DNA from: Burkholderia sp. GAS332
GTDB lineage: Bacteria > Pseudomonadota > Gammaproteobacteria > Burkholderiales > Burkholderiaceae
Assembly (NCBI GenBank): GCA_900142905.1
Contig: FSRV01000002.1
Span: forward strand, 1,984,001-2,048,000
Length of the DNA: 64,000 nt
Direction: 5' to 3'
Below are positions 9,799 through 18,350 of the stretch, one piece after another (position 1 is the first letter of the stretch; every line of letters begins with the position of its first letter). Position numbers and translations under genes: made by a program. The notes beneath the pieces are model-generated. The model made no database searches and was not told the DNA's origin. It saw nothing but the letters and a program-made list of their open reading frames with translations.

Positions 9799-10410
9799 AT
9801 GAGCACCACCCGCCCCGCGCCCTCCACGCCCCATTCAGCCGACTCGGCCGCCACCCAGCCACCCACCGCGCCCGTGATCCGCGACGCCACCGAAGCCGAT
9901 CTCCCCGCGATCCAGGCGATCTACGCGCACCACGTGCTGACCGGGGTTGCTTCGTTCGAAGAAATCCCGCCTTCCGTCGACGACCTGCGCACACGGCTCG
10001 CGTCGGTGCGCAGTCACGGGTTGCCGTACATGGTGGCCGAGATCGACGGCGAAGTCGCCGGCTATTGCTACGCGACGCCGTACCGCCCGCGCGCCGCGTA
10101 TCGCAATACCATCGAAGATTCAATCTACGTGAACGACGCGTATCGCGGACGAGGCCTGGGGCGCGTGTTATTGCAGGCGCTGATCGAACGCTGCGAAACC
10201 GGACCGTGGCGCCAGATGGTCGCCGTGATCGCCGACGGCGGCAGCGGCGGGTCGCTGTCCCTGCATGCACAACTGGGTTTCGAATTGACCGGCACGTTGA
10301 AGGCAGTTGGGTTCAAGCACGGCCGCTGGCTCGACACCACGCTGATGCAGCGGACCTTGGGGCTCGGCGATTCATCCGTGCCGGACGAGGTGGCGCAGGG
10401 ACGTAACTGA
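9799..10410 (+). CDS. GNAT-family N-acetyltransferase, phosphinothricin acetyltransferase-like
   Basis: A 203-residue GNAT enzyme. The conserved core begins at about residue 30 (IRDATEADLPAIQAIYAHHV) and includes the acetyl-CoA loop at YRGRGLGRVLLQALIE. The motif AGYCYATPYRPRAAYRNTIED and the closing GFKHGRWLDTTLMQR are typical of the PAT/bar-like group that acetylates phosphinothricin or methionine sulfoximine-type compounds. The N-terminal 25 residues are Pro/Ala-rich and may be dispensable. It stands alone, followed by a toxin-antitoxin pair. Confidence 0.85.
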   Translation: MSTTRPAPSTPHSADSAATQPPTAPVIRDATEADLPAIQAIYAHHVLTGVASFEEIPPSVDDLRTRLASVRSHGLPYMVAEIDGEVAGYCYATPYRPRAAYRNTIEDSIYVNDAYRGRGLGRVLLQALIERCETGPWRQMVAVIADGGSGGSLSLHAQLGFELTGTLKAVGFKHGRWLDTTLMQRTLGLGDSSVPDEVAQGRN

Positions 10411-10466
10411 AGCGCCGAGTGTCACCCCGGCCTCGGAGAGGCTGCTAAGCTGATAACGTCCCGCCT

Positions 10467-10527
10467 GCTGAACGTATAAACATGTTGAAACCTTCTAGCT
10501 GAACGTATAAACTTGTCTAAACGTTCA
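10467..10527. promoter_or_regulatory. Repeated operator upstream of mazEF
   Basis: The 15-mer GCTGAACGTATAAAC occurs exactly twice, at 10467-10481 and 10498-10512, 31 bp apart, which is about three helical turns. An inverted CGTTCA of the TGAACG core follows at 10522-10527, just before the SD of mazE. Such repeats are typical targets of antitoxin or toxin-antitoxin complexes that autoregulate. Confidence 0.6.
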
Positions 10528-10542
10528 TAGGAGGTCGGGATC

Positions 10543-10797
10543 ATGCCAAAAACAGCGACGCTCACGATCCAGCAATGGGGAAACAGCCTGGCTGTCCGCA
10601 TCCCCGCAGCTATCGCACGCTCGGCGCATTTCGAGGTCGGCCAGGAAGTCGAGGTGACAACCGACGAGATCGGCGTGACGGTAAAGCCGGTTGGCCCGCG
10701 CAAGCTCACGCTCGCGGAGAAGCTGGCGAAGTTCGATCCTGCAACGCACGGCAGCGAGGCGATGGTCACCGGGCGCATCGGTACGGAGGTGTTCTGA
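10543..10797 (+). CDS. mazE: MazE-type antitoxin (AbrB-fold)
   Basis: An 84-residue protein with the SpoVT/AbrB swapped-hairpin pattern typical of MazE (LTIQQWGNSLAVRIPAAIA, then EVGQEVEVTTDEIGVTVKP). The C-terminal tail (about 55-84), which would wrap around the toxin, is less ordered. A GGAGG SD precedes the ATG. The stop codon overlaps the start of the toxin gene by one base, so the pair is translationally coupled. It should neutralise the toxin and bind the repeats upstream. Confidence 0.9.
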   Translation: MPKTATLTIQQWGNSLAVRIPAAIARSAHFEVGQEVEVTTDEIGVTVKPVGPRKLTLAEKLAKFDPATHGSEAMVTGRIGTEVF

Positions 10798-11159
10798 TGG
10801 CGGGCGCTTTGTGGGTGCCGGATCGCCGCGACATTATCTGGATCGACTGCAACCCTCAGGTCGGCCGCGAGATGAAGGATTTGCACCCCATGCTGGTCCT
10901 GTCACCGAAGCCATTCAACGAGCGAACCAGCATCGTTATCGGACTCCCGATGACGACAGCGGCGTTCAACGACACGAATCCGTTTGCTATCAAATTTCAG
11001 GGGCCGAAAAACGTTACGAGCTACGTGCTTGGACACCAGCCCAAGGCGTTCGACTGGCGAGCGCGGGGTGCGAAAGCGCATCCGTGGAAGCGTGTACCCG
11101 ATGAAGTCTTTGCAGCGGCGTGCGAGCAGTTGAACCAGATCATCGCAATCTGCGACTAA
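10797..11159 (+). CDS. mazF: MazF/ChpB-type mRNA interferase toxin
   Basis: A 120-residue PemK/MazF-family endoribonuclease, near the usual 110-115. The first strand RRDIIWIDCNPQVGREMKDL carries the conserved G-E motif and is followed by HPMLVLSPKPFN. The strand SIVIGLPMTT contains the catalytic Thr region. A tail LVxxR-like segment is present as AFDWRARGA. It is translated from the TGATG junction with mazE. MazF enzymes cut single-stranded mRNA at short motifs; the motif here is unknown. Confidence 0.88.
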   Translation: MAGALWVPDRRDIIWIDCNPQVGREMKDLHPMLVLSPKPFNERTSIVIGLPMTTAAFNDTNPFAIKFQGPKNVTSYVLGHQPKAFDWRARGAKAHPWKRVPDEVFAAACEQLNQIIAICD

Positions 11160-11181
11160 GTGCGCCGCGTTAAAATCCCCC

Positions 11182-12048
11182 ATGCCCAATACGCCGCCTC
11201 CCTTCCCGCCCTTGCCCGACGCCCCGAGTGTCCCGGCAAGCGACACGCCGCGCAACGAATACACGGTCGACGAACTCGCGCGCGTCACCGACACCACCGT
11301 GCGCAACGTGCGCGCCTATCAGGACCGCGGCCTGCTCGCGCCGCCTGAAAAGCGCGGCCGCGTCGGCGTGTATGACGACACGCATGTGTCGCGTCTCAAG
11401 CTGATCAACCATCTGCTGACGCGGGGCTACACGCTCGCGAACATCCAGGACCTGATCATGGCCGTCGACGAAGGCCACGATCTACGCTCGATCCTCGGCC
11501 TTGAAACCGCGATCGGTGGCCGCTGGTCGCGCGAACGGCCGAAGAAATACTCGCTGATCGATCTGCTGCAAATGTTCGGCGACAAAGCCTCGCCGAGCGC
11601 GCTCGGCAAAGCGGTCGACCTGGGTTTGCTGGAACGCAAAGGCCTCTCCTTCGTGTCCGGCAACCCCACGGCGCTGGCCGCCGGCGCGACCATGGCGAAA
11701 GAAGGCATTCCGCTCGCCGACCTGCTCGACGCCGTGGGTGTCGCAAGACCGCATTTCAATGCGGTCGCCAAGGCGCTGGTCGATCTGGTGGTTCGCCAAC
11801 TGGACCGCTACGACGCCGACGCGCTGCCACCGCCTGCCGATGTCCCCGCCCTGGTCGAGGCGATCTGGCGCGTGCGGCCGCTGGCAATGGTATTGGTGGA
11901 AAGCGAAATGAACCGCGCGCTGGAAGAAGCCTCCGGCGATTATCTCGGCGACCGCGTCGCGGCGATTATGGAAAAGAAGCTGGGCCATCCGTCCGAGGGC
12001 GCTGCCGCGGAGCGCGTTGCGGCAAAGAAAATTAAACCCCAAAAATAG
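11182..12048 (+). CDS. MerR-family transcriptional regulator
   Basis: A 288-residue regulator with a Pro-rich leader, then a MerR winged helix at about residues 26-95 (YTVDELARVTDTTVRNVRAY, RGRVGVYDDTHVSRL). The remaining 190 residues form a conserved helical C-terminal domain found in proteobacterial MerR proteins but without metal-binding Cys residues, so it is not a metal sensor of the classical type. It begins 22 bp after mazF and may be co-transcribed with the toxin-antitoxin pair, though no functional link is known. Confidence 0.85.
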   Translation: MPNTPPPFPPLPDAPSVPASDTPRNEYTVDELARVTDTTVRNVRAYQDRGLLAPPEKRGRVGVYDDTHVSRLKLINHLLTRGYTLANIQDLIMAVDEGHDLRSILGLETAIGGRWSRERPKKYSLIDLLQMFGDKASPSALGKAVDLGLLERKGLSFVSGNPTALAAGATMAKEGIPLADLLDAVGVARPHFNAVAKALVDLVVRQLDRYDADALPPPADVPALVEAIWRVRPLAMVLVESEMNRALEEASGDYLGDRVAAIMEKKLGHPSEGAAAERVAAKKIKPQK

Positions 12049-12236
12049 CCAGACAGGCGGGCGCTCGCAACCACCCGCGTTGCGACAAGCACCGCTCCTG
12101 TCGCCGTTTACGCGGCCGCTTTCGTGCCCCTTAGCGTTCGCGCGAGCGTCATATTCAAATCTGCATTGCTTCGTTTGATCCGCGGGTCGTCCATGCGACG
12201 ATCTTCGATCAATCGAACGCAATGGAGATTCGCAGC

Positions 12237-13238
12237 ATGGCCCGTCATACCCGTATTTCGCTTCCCATCGCCGCCGCGTTGCTGGCGGCGCTCACCACCT
12301 TGAGCGCGACCGCGCAGAGCAACAACAACGGCAGCGGCAACGAGCCGGCCAACGTGCTGCGCATTGGTTATCAGAAATCGGGCCTGCTCGCGATCCTCAA
12401 GGCGCAAGGCTCGCTCGACGAAAAACTCAAGCCGCTCGGTTACAGCATCAAGTGGTTTGAATTTCCGGCCGGCCCGCAATTGCTTGAAGCGCTGAACGCG
12501 AACAGCCTCGACTTCGGCTATACCGGGGCGCCGCCGCCCGTATTCGCGCAGGCGGGTGGCGTGAACTTCGTGTACGTCGGCGCGGAACCGTCAGGCCGTC
12601 ATGCTGAAGCAATTCTGGTCCGAAGCGATTCGACGCTGCATAGCGTGGCGGAATTGAAGGGCAAGCGCGTCGCGCTGCAAAAAGGCTCGAGCTCGAACTA
12701 TCTGCTGCTCGAAGCGCTGAAAAAAGCCGGCCTCCGTTACGAAGACGTTCGCCCGGTGTACCTCGCACCCGCGGACGCGCGCGCCGCCTTCGAAAGCGGC
12801 ACCGTCGACGCATGGGTGATCTGGGACCCTTACTACGCATCCGCACAACAGGCGCTGAAGGCGCGTACGCTGGTCGATTATTCGGATCTCAACAGTCCCT
12901 ATAACTTTTATGAGGCCACACGCGACTTCGCCCAGCGGCATCCCGATGTGATCGGCGCAGTTCTCAGGCAGTTGCGCGTCACCGGACTGTGGGTGAACGA
13001 TCATCCGGTGGACACCGCCGCGCTGATCGCGCCGAAGGTCGGTTTGGATCAGAAGCTGGTTGAAACCTGGGTGCGCCGCTATCCGTACGGCACCACCGCC
13101 GTGACCGACGAGATCGTGCGCTCGCAGCAGATCGTCGCCGATGCGTTTTACGGCGCGCATCTGATTCCGCAAAAGATCACCGTGAAGGACAACGTCTGGC
13201 AAAACCGCGAGGTGACAGCCAGTCTCGTGGAAAAATAG
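12237..13238 (+). CDS. Aliphatic sulfonate-type ABC substrate-binding protein (SsuA-like), orphan
   Basis: A 333-residue periplasmic binding protein. It opens with a signal peptide (HTRISLPIAAALLAALTTLS, cleavage after SATAQ) and the SsuA/TauA pattern LRIGYQKSGLLAILKAQGSL, then KRVALQKGSSSNYLL and VDAWVIWDPYYASA. The internal ATG at 12237 is preferred over 12222 because GGAG lies 9 bp before it. SsuA proteins deliver alkanesulfonates to SsuBC. No permease, ATPase or FMNH2 monooxygenase gene is adjacent, so it must use a system encoded elsewhere or serve another role. Confidence 0.85.
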   Translation: MARHTRISLPIAAALLAALTTLSATAQSNNNGSGNEPANVLRIGYQKSGLLAILKAQGSLDEKLKPLGYSIKWFEFPAGPQLLEALNANSLDFGYTGAPPPVFAQAGGVNFVYVGAEPSGRHAEAILVRSDSTLHSVAELKGKRVALQKGSSSNYLLLEALKKAGLRYEDVRPVYLAPADARAAFESGTVDAWVIWDPYYASAQQALKARTLVDYSDLNSPYNFYEATRDFAQRHPDVIGAVLRQLRVTGLWVNDHPVDTAALIAPKVGLDQKLVETWVRRYPYGTTAVTDEIVRSQQIVADAFYGAHLIPQKITVKDNVWQNREVTASLVEK

Positions 13239-13655
13239 GCGTTGAAAGCTCGAACAACAGCATGCCTAATTAATTCGCCATCCATATCAAATGATGCGAT
13301 GACGATGTGTTGACCTGATAAATAGTTTCTCAGGTCACGCCACATTTCGCTGGCCACCCGTCATTCAATCCATGGCGGGGCCACAACAAACCGCCCCTCA
13401 CGCCGCTATCGCGCGCCGTCCGATCTGTCGCATCCGGTACCCAATCTGTAAAAAAGCGTGTACCGGTAGAACTTTCCTTTTGCGAAGCGGTCCCTTGTCC
13501 GCACGCTTTACTCGCGTCATTTTCCGGATACCGCTTCGTCATTGCGTCGCGCTCACGCTGCACGCGCGTTACGCGGACGCGGCGGCATCCATGCTTCTTA
13601 CAAACCGTGCGGCGAACATTACGCCGCCGCCCAGAAAATCAGGACCGTCAAGGCC
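13239..13655. other. 417-bp intergenic region with an inverted repeat
   Basis: No convincing gene is present. CCGGTAC at 13434-13440 and GTACCGG at 13460-13466 form an inverted repeat with a 19-bp spacer, which could be an operator or a leader hairpin for the mscS-like gene downstream. Confidence 0.5.
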
Positions 13656-14555
13656 ATGCAGAATCTACTCACTCAGATTCACTCTAATCAGTGGACCTTC
13701 CTTTGGGACGCCCTCACCACAATCACGATGCACCTATGCGCGGCCGCATTGATCCTGATGGTGGGCTGGTGGGTCGCCCGCCGCGTCGCACGCTCGCTCA
13801 ACCGGCTGCTTGCGAGCCAGTCGCGCATGGACGCCACGCTGCGTCCGGTCCTCTGCGACACCTGCCTGTGGAGCATTCGCGTTGTCTCGATCATCGGCGC
13901 GCTGTCGCAACTGGGTATCCAGACGGCGAGCATCGTCGCCGTGCTCGGCGCCGCCGGCCTTGCTATCGGTCTCGCACTGCAGGGCACGATGCAAAACATC
14001 GCGGCCGGCATCATGCTTTTGCTGCTGCGGCCGTTCAAGGTGGGCGATTCGATCGACGCCGGCACGGGCAACGTCGCGGGCACCGTCGAAGAAATCAGCC
14101 TGTTCACCACACGTCTCACGAAATCCGACGGCATATGCGAATACGTGCCGAACAGCGCGCTGTGGAGCAATTCAATCCGTAATTACAATCGCAACCCGAC
14201 CCGCCGCCTCGATCTGGAAGTGGAAATCTCCGTGCGTGACGACGTCGACCAGGCGCTGGCCGCCCTGCGCAACCTCGCCGCTGCCGACCCGCGCGCGCTG
14301 CCGAAGCCCGCGCCGCAGGTGATGGTGACCCGTTTCGACGACAGCACCGTGGTCCTGAACATCCGCGTGTGGGCCAATATCGACGTGTTCTGGGATATGC
14401 GCTGGGACCTCGCTCGCCAGGTCCGTCAAACGCTCAACGACGCGCAATGCGGTTTGCCGGTTCGCACCCGTGAACTGCATATCGTGCAAAGCAACGACAC
14501 CGACGAGTCCGCAAGGACTCGCGTGATTGCCACGCCGAAGGCTTCGATGCAATAA
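13656..14555 (+). CDS. Small-conductance mechanosensitive channel, MscS family
   Basis: A 299-residue MscS-type channel, near the 286 of E. coli MscS. Residues 20-100 hold two hydrophobic helices; the pore helix follows as SIVAVLGAAGLAIGLALQGT, rich in Gly/Ala as in TM3. The beta domain begins with RPFKVGDSIDAGTGNVAGTV, the family signature, and the alpha-beta vestibule ends near residue 275. ATG 13656 gives the compact N-terminus. It would release solutes on hypo-osmotic shock. Confidence 0.9.
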   Translation: MQNLLTQIHSNQWTFLWDALTTITMHLCAAALILMVGWWVARRVARSLNRLLASQSRMDATLRPVLCDTCLWSIRVVSIIGALSQLGIQTASIVAVLGAAGLAIGLALQGTMQNIAAGIMLLLLRPFKVGDSIDAGTGNVAGTVEEISLFTTRLTKSDGICEYVPNSALWSNSIRNYNRNPTRRLDLEVEISVRDDVDQALAALRNLAAADPRALPKPAPQVMVTRFDDSTVVLNIRVWANIDVFWDMRWDLARQVRQTLNDAQCGLPVRTRELHIVQSNDTDESARTRVIATPKASMQ

Positions 14556-14570
14556 CGGTTACAGCAGTCA

Positions 14571-14609
14571 GCCGGGCGGGTTCCGATGCGAATCCGACCG
14601 GCATTTTTC
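14571..14609 (+). terminator. Rho-independent terminator of the mscS-like gene
   Basis: A stem GCCGG-g-CGG-g-TTC pairs with GAA-t-CCG-a-CCGGC around a 6-nt loop, with two single mismatches. It is followed by ATTTTTC, 15 bp after the stop codon. Confidence 0.75.
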
Positions 14610-14744
14610 ACATAGCGGAACGACACACGCTTCCGTATCCGTCCCCAAGCCCTGCCCGGTCGGCGCCTTAGCCGCGTGGGCCTTGCGCTACAAGCTTCTC
14701 CGCGCCATAGAGTTTCCCGTCTAACCCGCTGCTTGCGTCATCCC

Positions 14745-14780
14745 TTGACAGCCTCTATTGTTACATCAACCAATGTAACA
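14745..14780 (+). promoter_or_regulatory. Promoter -35 and perfect inverted-repeat operator of the monooxygenase operon
   Basis: A consensus TTGACA lies at 14745-14750. Downstream, TGTTACAT (14759-14766) and ATGTAACA (14773-14780) form a perfect 8-bp inverted repeat with a 6-bp spacer. Its size and symmetry are typical of TetR-family operators. It sits over the expected core promoter, so a repressor bound here would block transcription. No TetR gene lies in this window. Confidence 0.6.
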
Positions 14781-14811
14781 GTTAAGAATGAACAACAAGG
14801 AGACGGATCGG

Positions 14812-16416
14812 ATGAACGCACGCATGATGCCCCCCGACGACGCGGCGCCCAACGCATCCGCGCCCATCGATACCGATATCGCCATCATCGGCTCCGGCTT
14901 TGCGGGGCTCGGCATGGCGATCCGACTGCGGCAAGCCGGCATGACCGATTTCGTCATCGCCGAAAAGGCCGGGTCGGTCGGCGGCACCTGGCGCGACAAC
15001 CACTACCCCGGTTGTGCCTGCGACGTGCAATCCCACGTCTATTCGTTCTCCTTCGCCCCAAATCCGCGCTGGACCCGCATGTTCGCGCGTCAACCGGAAA
15101 TTCGCGCCTACCTGGAAGAATGCACGCAGCGCTTCGGCATCCAGCGTCATCTGCGCTTCGGCCATGAACTCGCCTCCGCGATCTACGACGAAACCCGCCA
15201 CCGCTGGCAACTGACGTTCGCCAACGGCCAGCAATGGTCGGCGCGCGTGTTGATCTCGGGGATGGGCGGACTGTCGCGGGCGGCCCTGCCGAACATTCCC
15301 GGCATCGGGACATTCAAAGGTAAGGCGTTTCACTCGCAGCATTGGGATCACACCTATTCGCTCGAAGGCAAACGCGTCGCGGTGATCGGCACCGGTGCGA
15401 GCGCGATCCAGTTCGTGCCGCAGATCGCGCCGCGCGTCTCGCATCTGAACCTGTTCCAGCGCACCCCGCCGTGGATCATGCCGAAGGCCGACCGCGCGGT
15501 GAAACCGTTCGAACAGTGGTTGTTCAAGCATCTGCCGTTCACGCAGAAGATCATGCGTTCGGCGCTCTACTGCATGCTCGAATCGCGTGCCTTCGGCTTC
15601 GCGATTCATCCGTCGCTGATGAAAACCGCGCAGAGAGTCGCGGAACGGCATCTGCGCCGCCAGGTGCCCGATCCGCAATTGCGCGCCACGCTCACGCCGA
15701 ACTACACGATGGGCTGCAAGCGCATTCTGATCTCGAACGACTACTTCCCGGCGCTGTCGCGCCAGAACGTGTCGGTGACGACCACCGGCATCGCCCGTGT
15801 GGAAGAAGACGCGGTGATCACGACCGACGGCGCGCGTCATCCGGCCGATTGCCTGATCTTCGGCACCGGCTTTCAGGTGGCCGATCCGTTTCCGGCGGGC
15901 GTGGTGCGCGGGCGTGGCGGCGTCGATATCGTCGATACGTGGCGCGATGGCGCGCATGCGTATCTCGGTACGACACTGCCCGGCTACCCGAACTTCTTCA
16001 TGATCGTCGGCCCGAACACCGGTCTCGGCCACAACTCGATGGTGTTCATGATCGAGTCGCAGGTCGAATACGTCCTGCGCGCGCTGAAGACGATGAACAC
16101 CGAGCGCGCCGCTGCGATCGAAGTGCGTCCGCATGTCGAGCGGGCCTACAACGAACAGATCCAGCAGAAACTCGGCCGGGCGATCTGGTCGACGGGCGGC
16201 TGCAAGAGCTGGTATCTCGATCCGAAGACCGGCAAGAACACCACCCTGTGGCCGGGATTCGCCTACAAATTCCGCCAGGCAACCAGCACCTTCAGCATGA
16301 ACGACTACCTCGCGTATTCGCCCGCGGCGCAGCCGCTGAGTGGGCACGGGGGTTCGCAGCAGCAGCCTGTGCACGCGCACGGCAACGCGGCCACGACATC
16401 CGCCGAAGCAACCTGA
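14812..16416 (+). CDS. Flavin-containing monooxygenase, Baeyer-Villiger type
   Basis: A 534-residue enzyme. FAD-binding GSGFAG lies at residues 27-32 and a second Rossmann GTGASA for NADPH at 193-198. Between them FKGKAFHSQHW at 168-178 matches the Baeyer-Villiger fingerprint FxGxxxHxxxW exactly. Such enzymes insert oxygen next to a ketone carbonyl to give an ester or lactone. ATG 14812 is preferred over the in-frame ATG at 14788 because AAGGAG is placed correctly before it. It leads an operon with SDR, metal-dependent hydrolase and epoxide-hydrolase-like genes, which suggests oxidative breakdown of a ketone, alkane or terpenoid. Confidence 0.9.
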   Translation: MNARMMPPDDAAPNASAPIDTDIAIIGSGFAGLGMAIRLRQAGMTDFVIAEKAGSVGGTWRDNHYPGCACDVQSHVYSFSFAPNPRWTRMFARQPEIRAYLEECTQRFGIQRHLRFGHELASAIYDETRHRWQLTFANGQQWSARVLISGMGGLSRAALPNIPGIGTFKGKAFHSQHWDHTYSLEGKRVAVIGTGASAIQFVPQIAPRVSHLNLFQRTPPWIMPKADRAVKPFEQWLFKHLPFTQKIMRSALYCMLESRAFGFAIHPSLMKTAQRVAERHLRRQVPDPQLRATLTPNYTMGCKRILISNDYFPALSRQNVSVTTTGIARVEEDAVITTDGARHPADCLIFGTGFQVADPFPAGVVRGRGGVDIVDTWRDGAHAYLGTTLPGYPNFFMIVGPNTGLGHNSMVFMIESQVEYVLRALKTMNTERAAAIEVRPHVERAYNEQIQQKLGRAIWSTGGCKSWYLDPKTGKNTTLWPGFAYKFRQATSTFSMNDYLAYSPAAQPLSGHGGSQQQPVHAHGNAATTSAEAT

Positions 16417-16465
16417 AAAAAGCATAACGACAAGGCACCGTTCAGAGAGGACAGGAGATAAGCCA

Positions 16466-17374
16466 ATGAAGAACTTCACCGACAGCGTGGCCGCGATCAC
16501 CGGCGCAGGCTCAGGCATGGGCCGTTCGCTCGCGATCCGGCTCGCGCGCGAAGGCTGCCATCTCGCGCTCGCCGATCGCAATGCGGCAAGCCTCGCCGAA
16601 ACCGCGCAACTCGCGCAAGCCGCCGCGCCGCATATCGTCGGCTCGCCGCTGCGTATCACCACGCGTGTACTCGACGTGTCGGACCGCGCCGCGATGTTCG
16701 ACTGGGCCGCCGACACGGCCGAGCAGCATCAGCGCGTGAACCTCGTGTTCAACAACGCGGGCGTGGCGCTGTCGAGCACCATCGAAGGCATGGAGTACGC
16801 CGACCTGGAGTGGATCGTCGGCATCAATTTCTGGGGCGTGGTGCACGGCACGAAGGCGTTTCTGCCGTATATCAAGGCGTCGGGTGCGGGACACATCGTC
16901 AATACGTCGAGCGTGTTCGGCCTCTTCTCGCAACCCGGCATGAGCGGCTACAACGCGACCAAGTTCGCCGTGCGCGGCTTTACCGAAGCGTTGCGCCAGG
17001 AGCTCGATCTGATGAAGTGCGGCGTGTCGGCGACCTGCGTGCACCCCGGCGGCATTCGCACGGGCATCGCGCAATCGAGCCGGATCTCGTCGAACATGGT
17101 CGGCTTCATGCTGGAAAACGAACAGCAAGGCAAGGACGACTTCGAGAAGTTCTTCATCACCACCGCCGACGAAGCCGCACGCGTGATTCTCGACGGCGTG
17201 CGCAAGAACAAGCGGCGCGTGCTGATCGGCCGCGATGCGCGCGCTGCTGACTGGTTGGCGCGTACGTTGCCGGCGGCCTATCAGGCGCTGGTCGTGATGC
17301 AGACACGCCGCATGAAGCGCATTGCGGAAAAGCGCGCACGCCGCGCCGCGCAAGTGGACGGCCGGCGCGCGTGA
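16466..17374 (+). CDS. Short-chain dehydrogenase/reductase
   Basis: A 302-residue classical SDR. The coenzyme motif GAGSGMG is at residues 13-19, NNAG at about 97, and the catalytic YNATK has Tyr162 and Lys166. The chain is longer than the typical 250 because of a basic C-terminal extension (LIGRDARAADWL, then an Arg-rich tail). GGAG lies about 10 bp before the ATG. In this operon it would supply or remove the carbonyl group used by the Baeyer-Villiger monooxygenase, converting alcohol to ketone. Confidence 0.9.
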   Translation: MKNFTDSVAAITGAGSGMGRSLAIRLAREGCHLALADRNAASLAETAQLAQAAAPHIVGSPLRITTRVLDVSDRAAMFDWAADTAEQHQRVNLVFNNAGVALSSTIEGMEYADLEWIVGINFWGVVHGTKAFLPYIKASGAGHIVNTSSVFGLFSQPGMSGYNATKFAVRGFTEALRQELDLMKCGVSATCVHPGGIRTGIAQSSRISSNMVGFMLENEQQGKDDFEKFFITTADEAARVILDGVRKNKRRVLIGRDARAADWLARTLPAAYQALVVMQTRRMKRIAEKRARRAAQVDGRRA

Positions 17375-17462
17375 TGCGGCGCCCGTCACCCGATTCCATG
17401 TAGCGCGCAATGCAAAACACCCGAGCAGCACGCTCAGCAGCACACAAAGGATTACAAGGAGA

Positions 17463-18350
17463 ATGGCCATGATGCCGGTTCGCCGCGACCTCCGCTTCAA
17501 CTTACCGCCCGAACGCGCCGCCGATTGGCACGTGCAGGGCTCGCATGTGACACACTTCTTCAACGCGCTTTCGCTGCTATTCCCCGCCGGCGAGCGTTTC
17601 TTCATGGACAGCGTGCGCAACTACCGCGACCAGATCGACGATCCCGTGCTGAAGAAGCAGGTGCTCGGCTTCATCGGCCAGGAAGCGATGCATACACGCG
17701 AGCACATCGAATACAACGATTTGCTGCAGGAAGCCGGCTTGCCCGCGCATAAGCTCGACAAGCGCCTGTGGGCGATGCTCAACTTCGGCCGCAAGATCCT
17801 GCCGCATTCGTATCAACTCGCGGTTACGGTCTGCCTCGAGCATTACACGGCGATGCTGGCGGGTTTGCTGCTGGAGGACGCATCGCGCATTGGCGGCTCG
17901 GTCGAAGGCTATACGCAGATGTGGACCTGGCATGCGCTCGAAGAAACCGAACACAAGTCGGTTTCGTACGACGTGTGGAATGCGGTGCTGAAGCCCGGTC
18001 TCGGACGCTACCTGCTGCGCACCGGCACGATGCTCACCACGACGCTGATGTTCTGGCTGATCGTGTTCGACTACCACCTGCGTTTGCTGATCGCCGACCG
18101 CAAGCGCGGCGGGCATATCCGCGGCATGTGGCGCGTTGTGAAGTATCTGTATAGCCCGCGTCACGGGGTGTTTCCGCGTATTGCCGGTGAATGGCTTAGC
18201 TTTTTCCGACCCAGCTTCCATCCGTGGGATCACGACAATCGCGCGCAACTGTCGCGCATCGACGGTCTGCTGGCCGCGGTCGACGCCACCAACGCAGCCA
18301 CGCCGAACGCTCGCAAAGCCGCGCGACGCGGCGTGCAGGCGGCCGCGTGA
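17463..18350 (+). CDS. COG3687 predicted metal-dependent hydrolase
   Basis: A 295-residue all-helical protein of the COG3687 family. Its His/Glu-rich motifs FIGQEAMHTREHIEYN (about residues 78-93) and WHALEETEHKSVSYDVW resemble a ferritin-like di-iron arrangement, so the name hydrolase is only a family label. SD AAGGAGA precedes ATG 17463. In many proteobacteria and actinobacteria this family sits beside flavin monooxygenases and SDRs, as here. Its 3' end overlaps the next gene by 4 bp (GTGA). Confidence 0.8.
   Translation: MAMMPVRRDLRFNLPPERAADWHVQGSHVTHFFNALSLLFPAGERFFMDSVRNYRDQIDDPVLKKQVLGFIGQEAMHTREHIEYNDLLQEAGLPAHKLDKRLWAMLNFGRKILPHSYQLAVTVCLEHYTAMLAGLLLEDASRIGGSVEGYTQMWTWHALEETEHKSVSYDVWNAVLKPGLGRYLLRTGTMLTTTLMFWLIVFDYHLRLLIADRKRGGHIRGMWRVVKYLYSPRHGVFPRIAGEWLSFFRPSFHPWDHDNRAQLSRIDGLLAAVDATNAATPNARKAARRGVQAAA

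Noticed and set aside
14782..16716. A 644-codon open frame on the minus strand across the monooxygenase gene
   Set aside because: The composition is biased and there is no domain. The plus-strand gene has an exact Baeyer-Villiger fingerprint and a proper SD.
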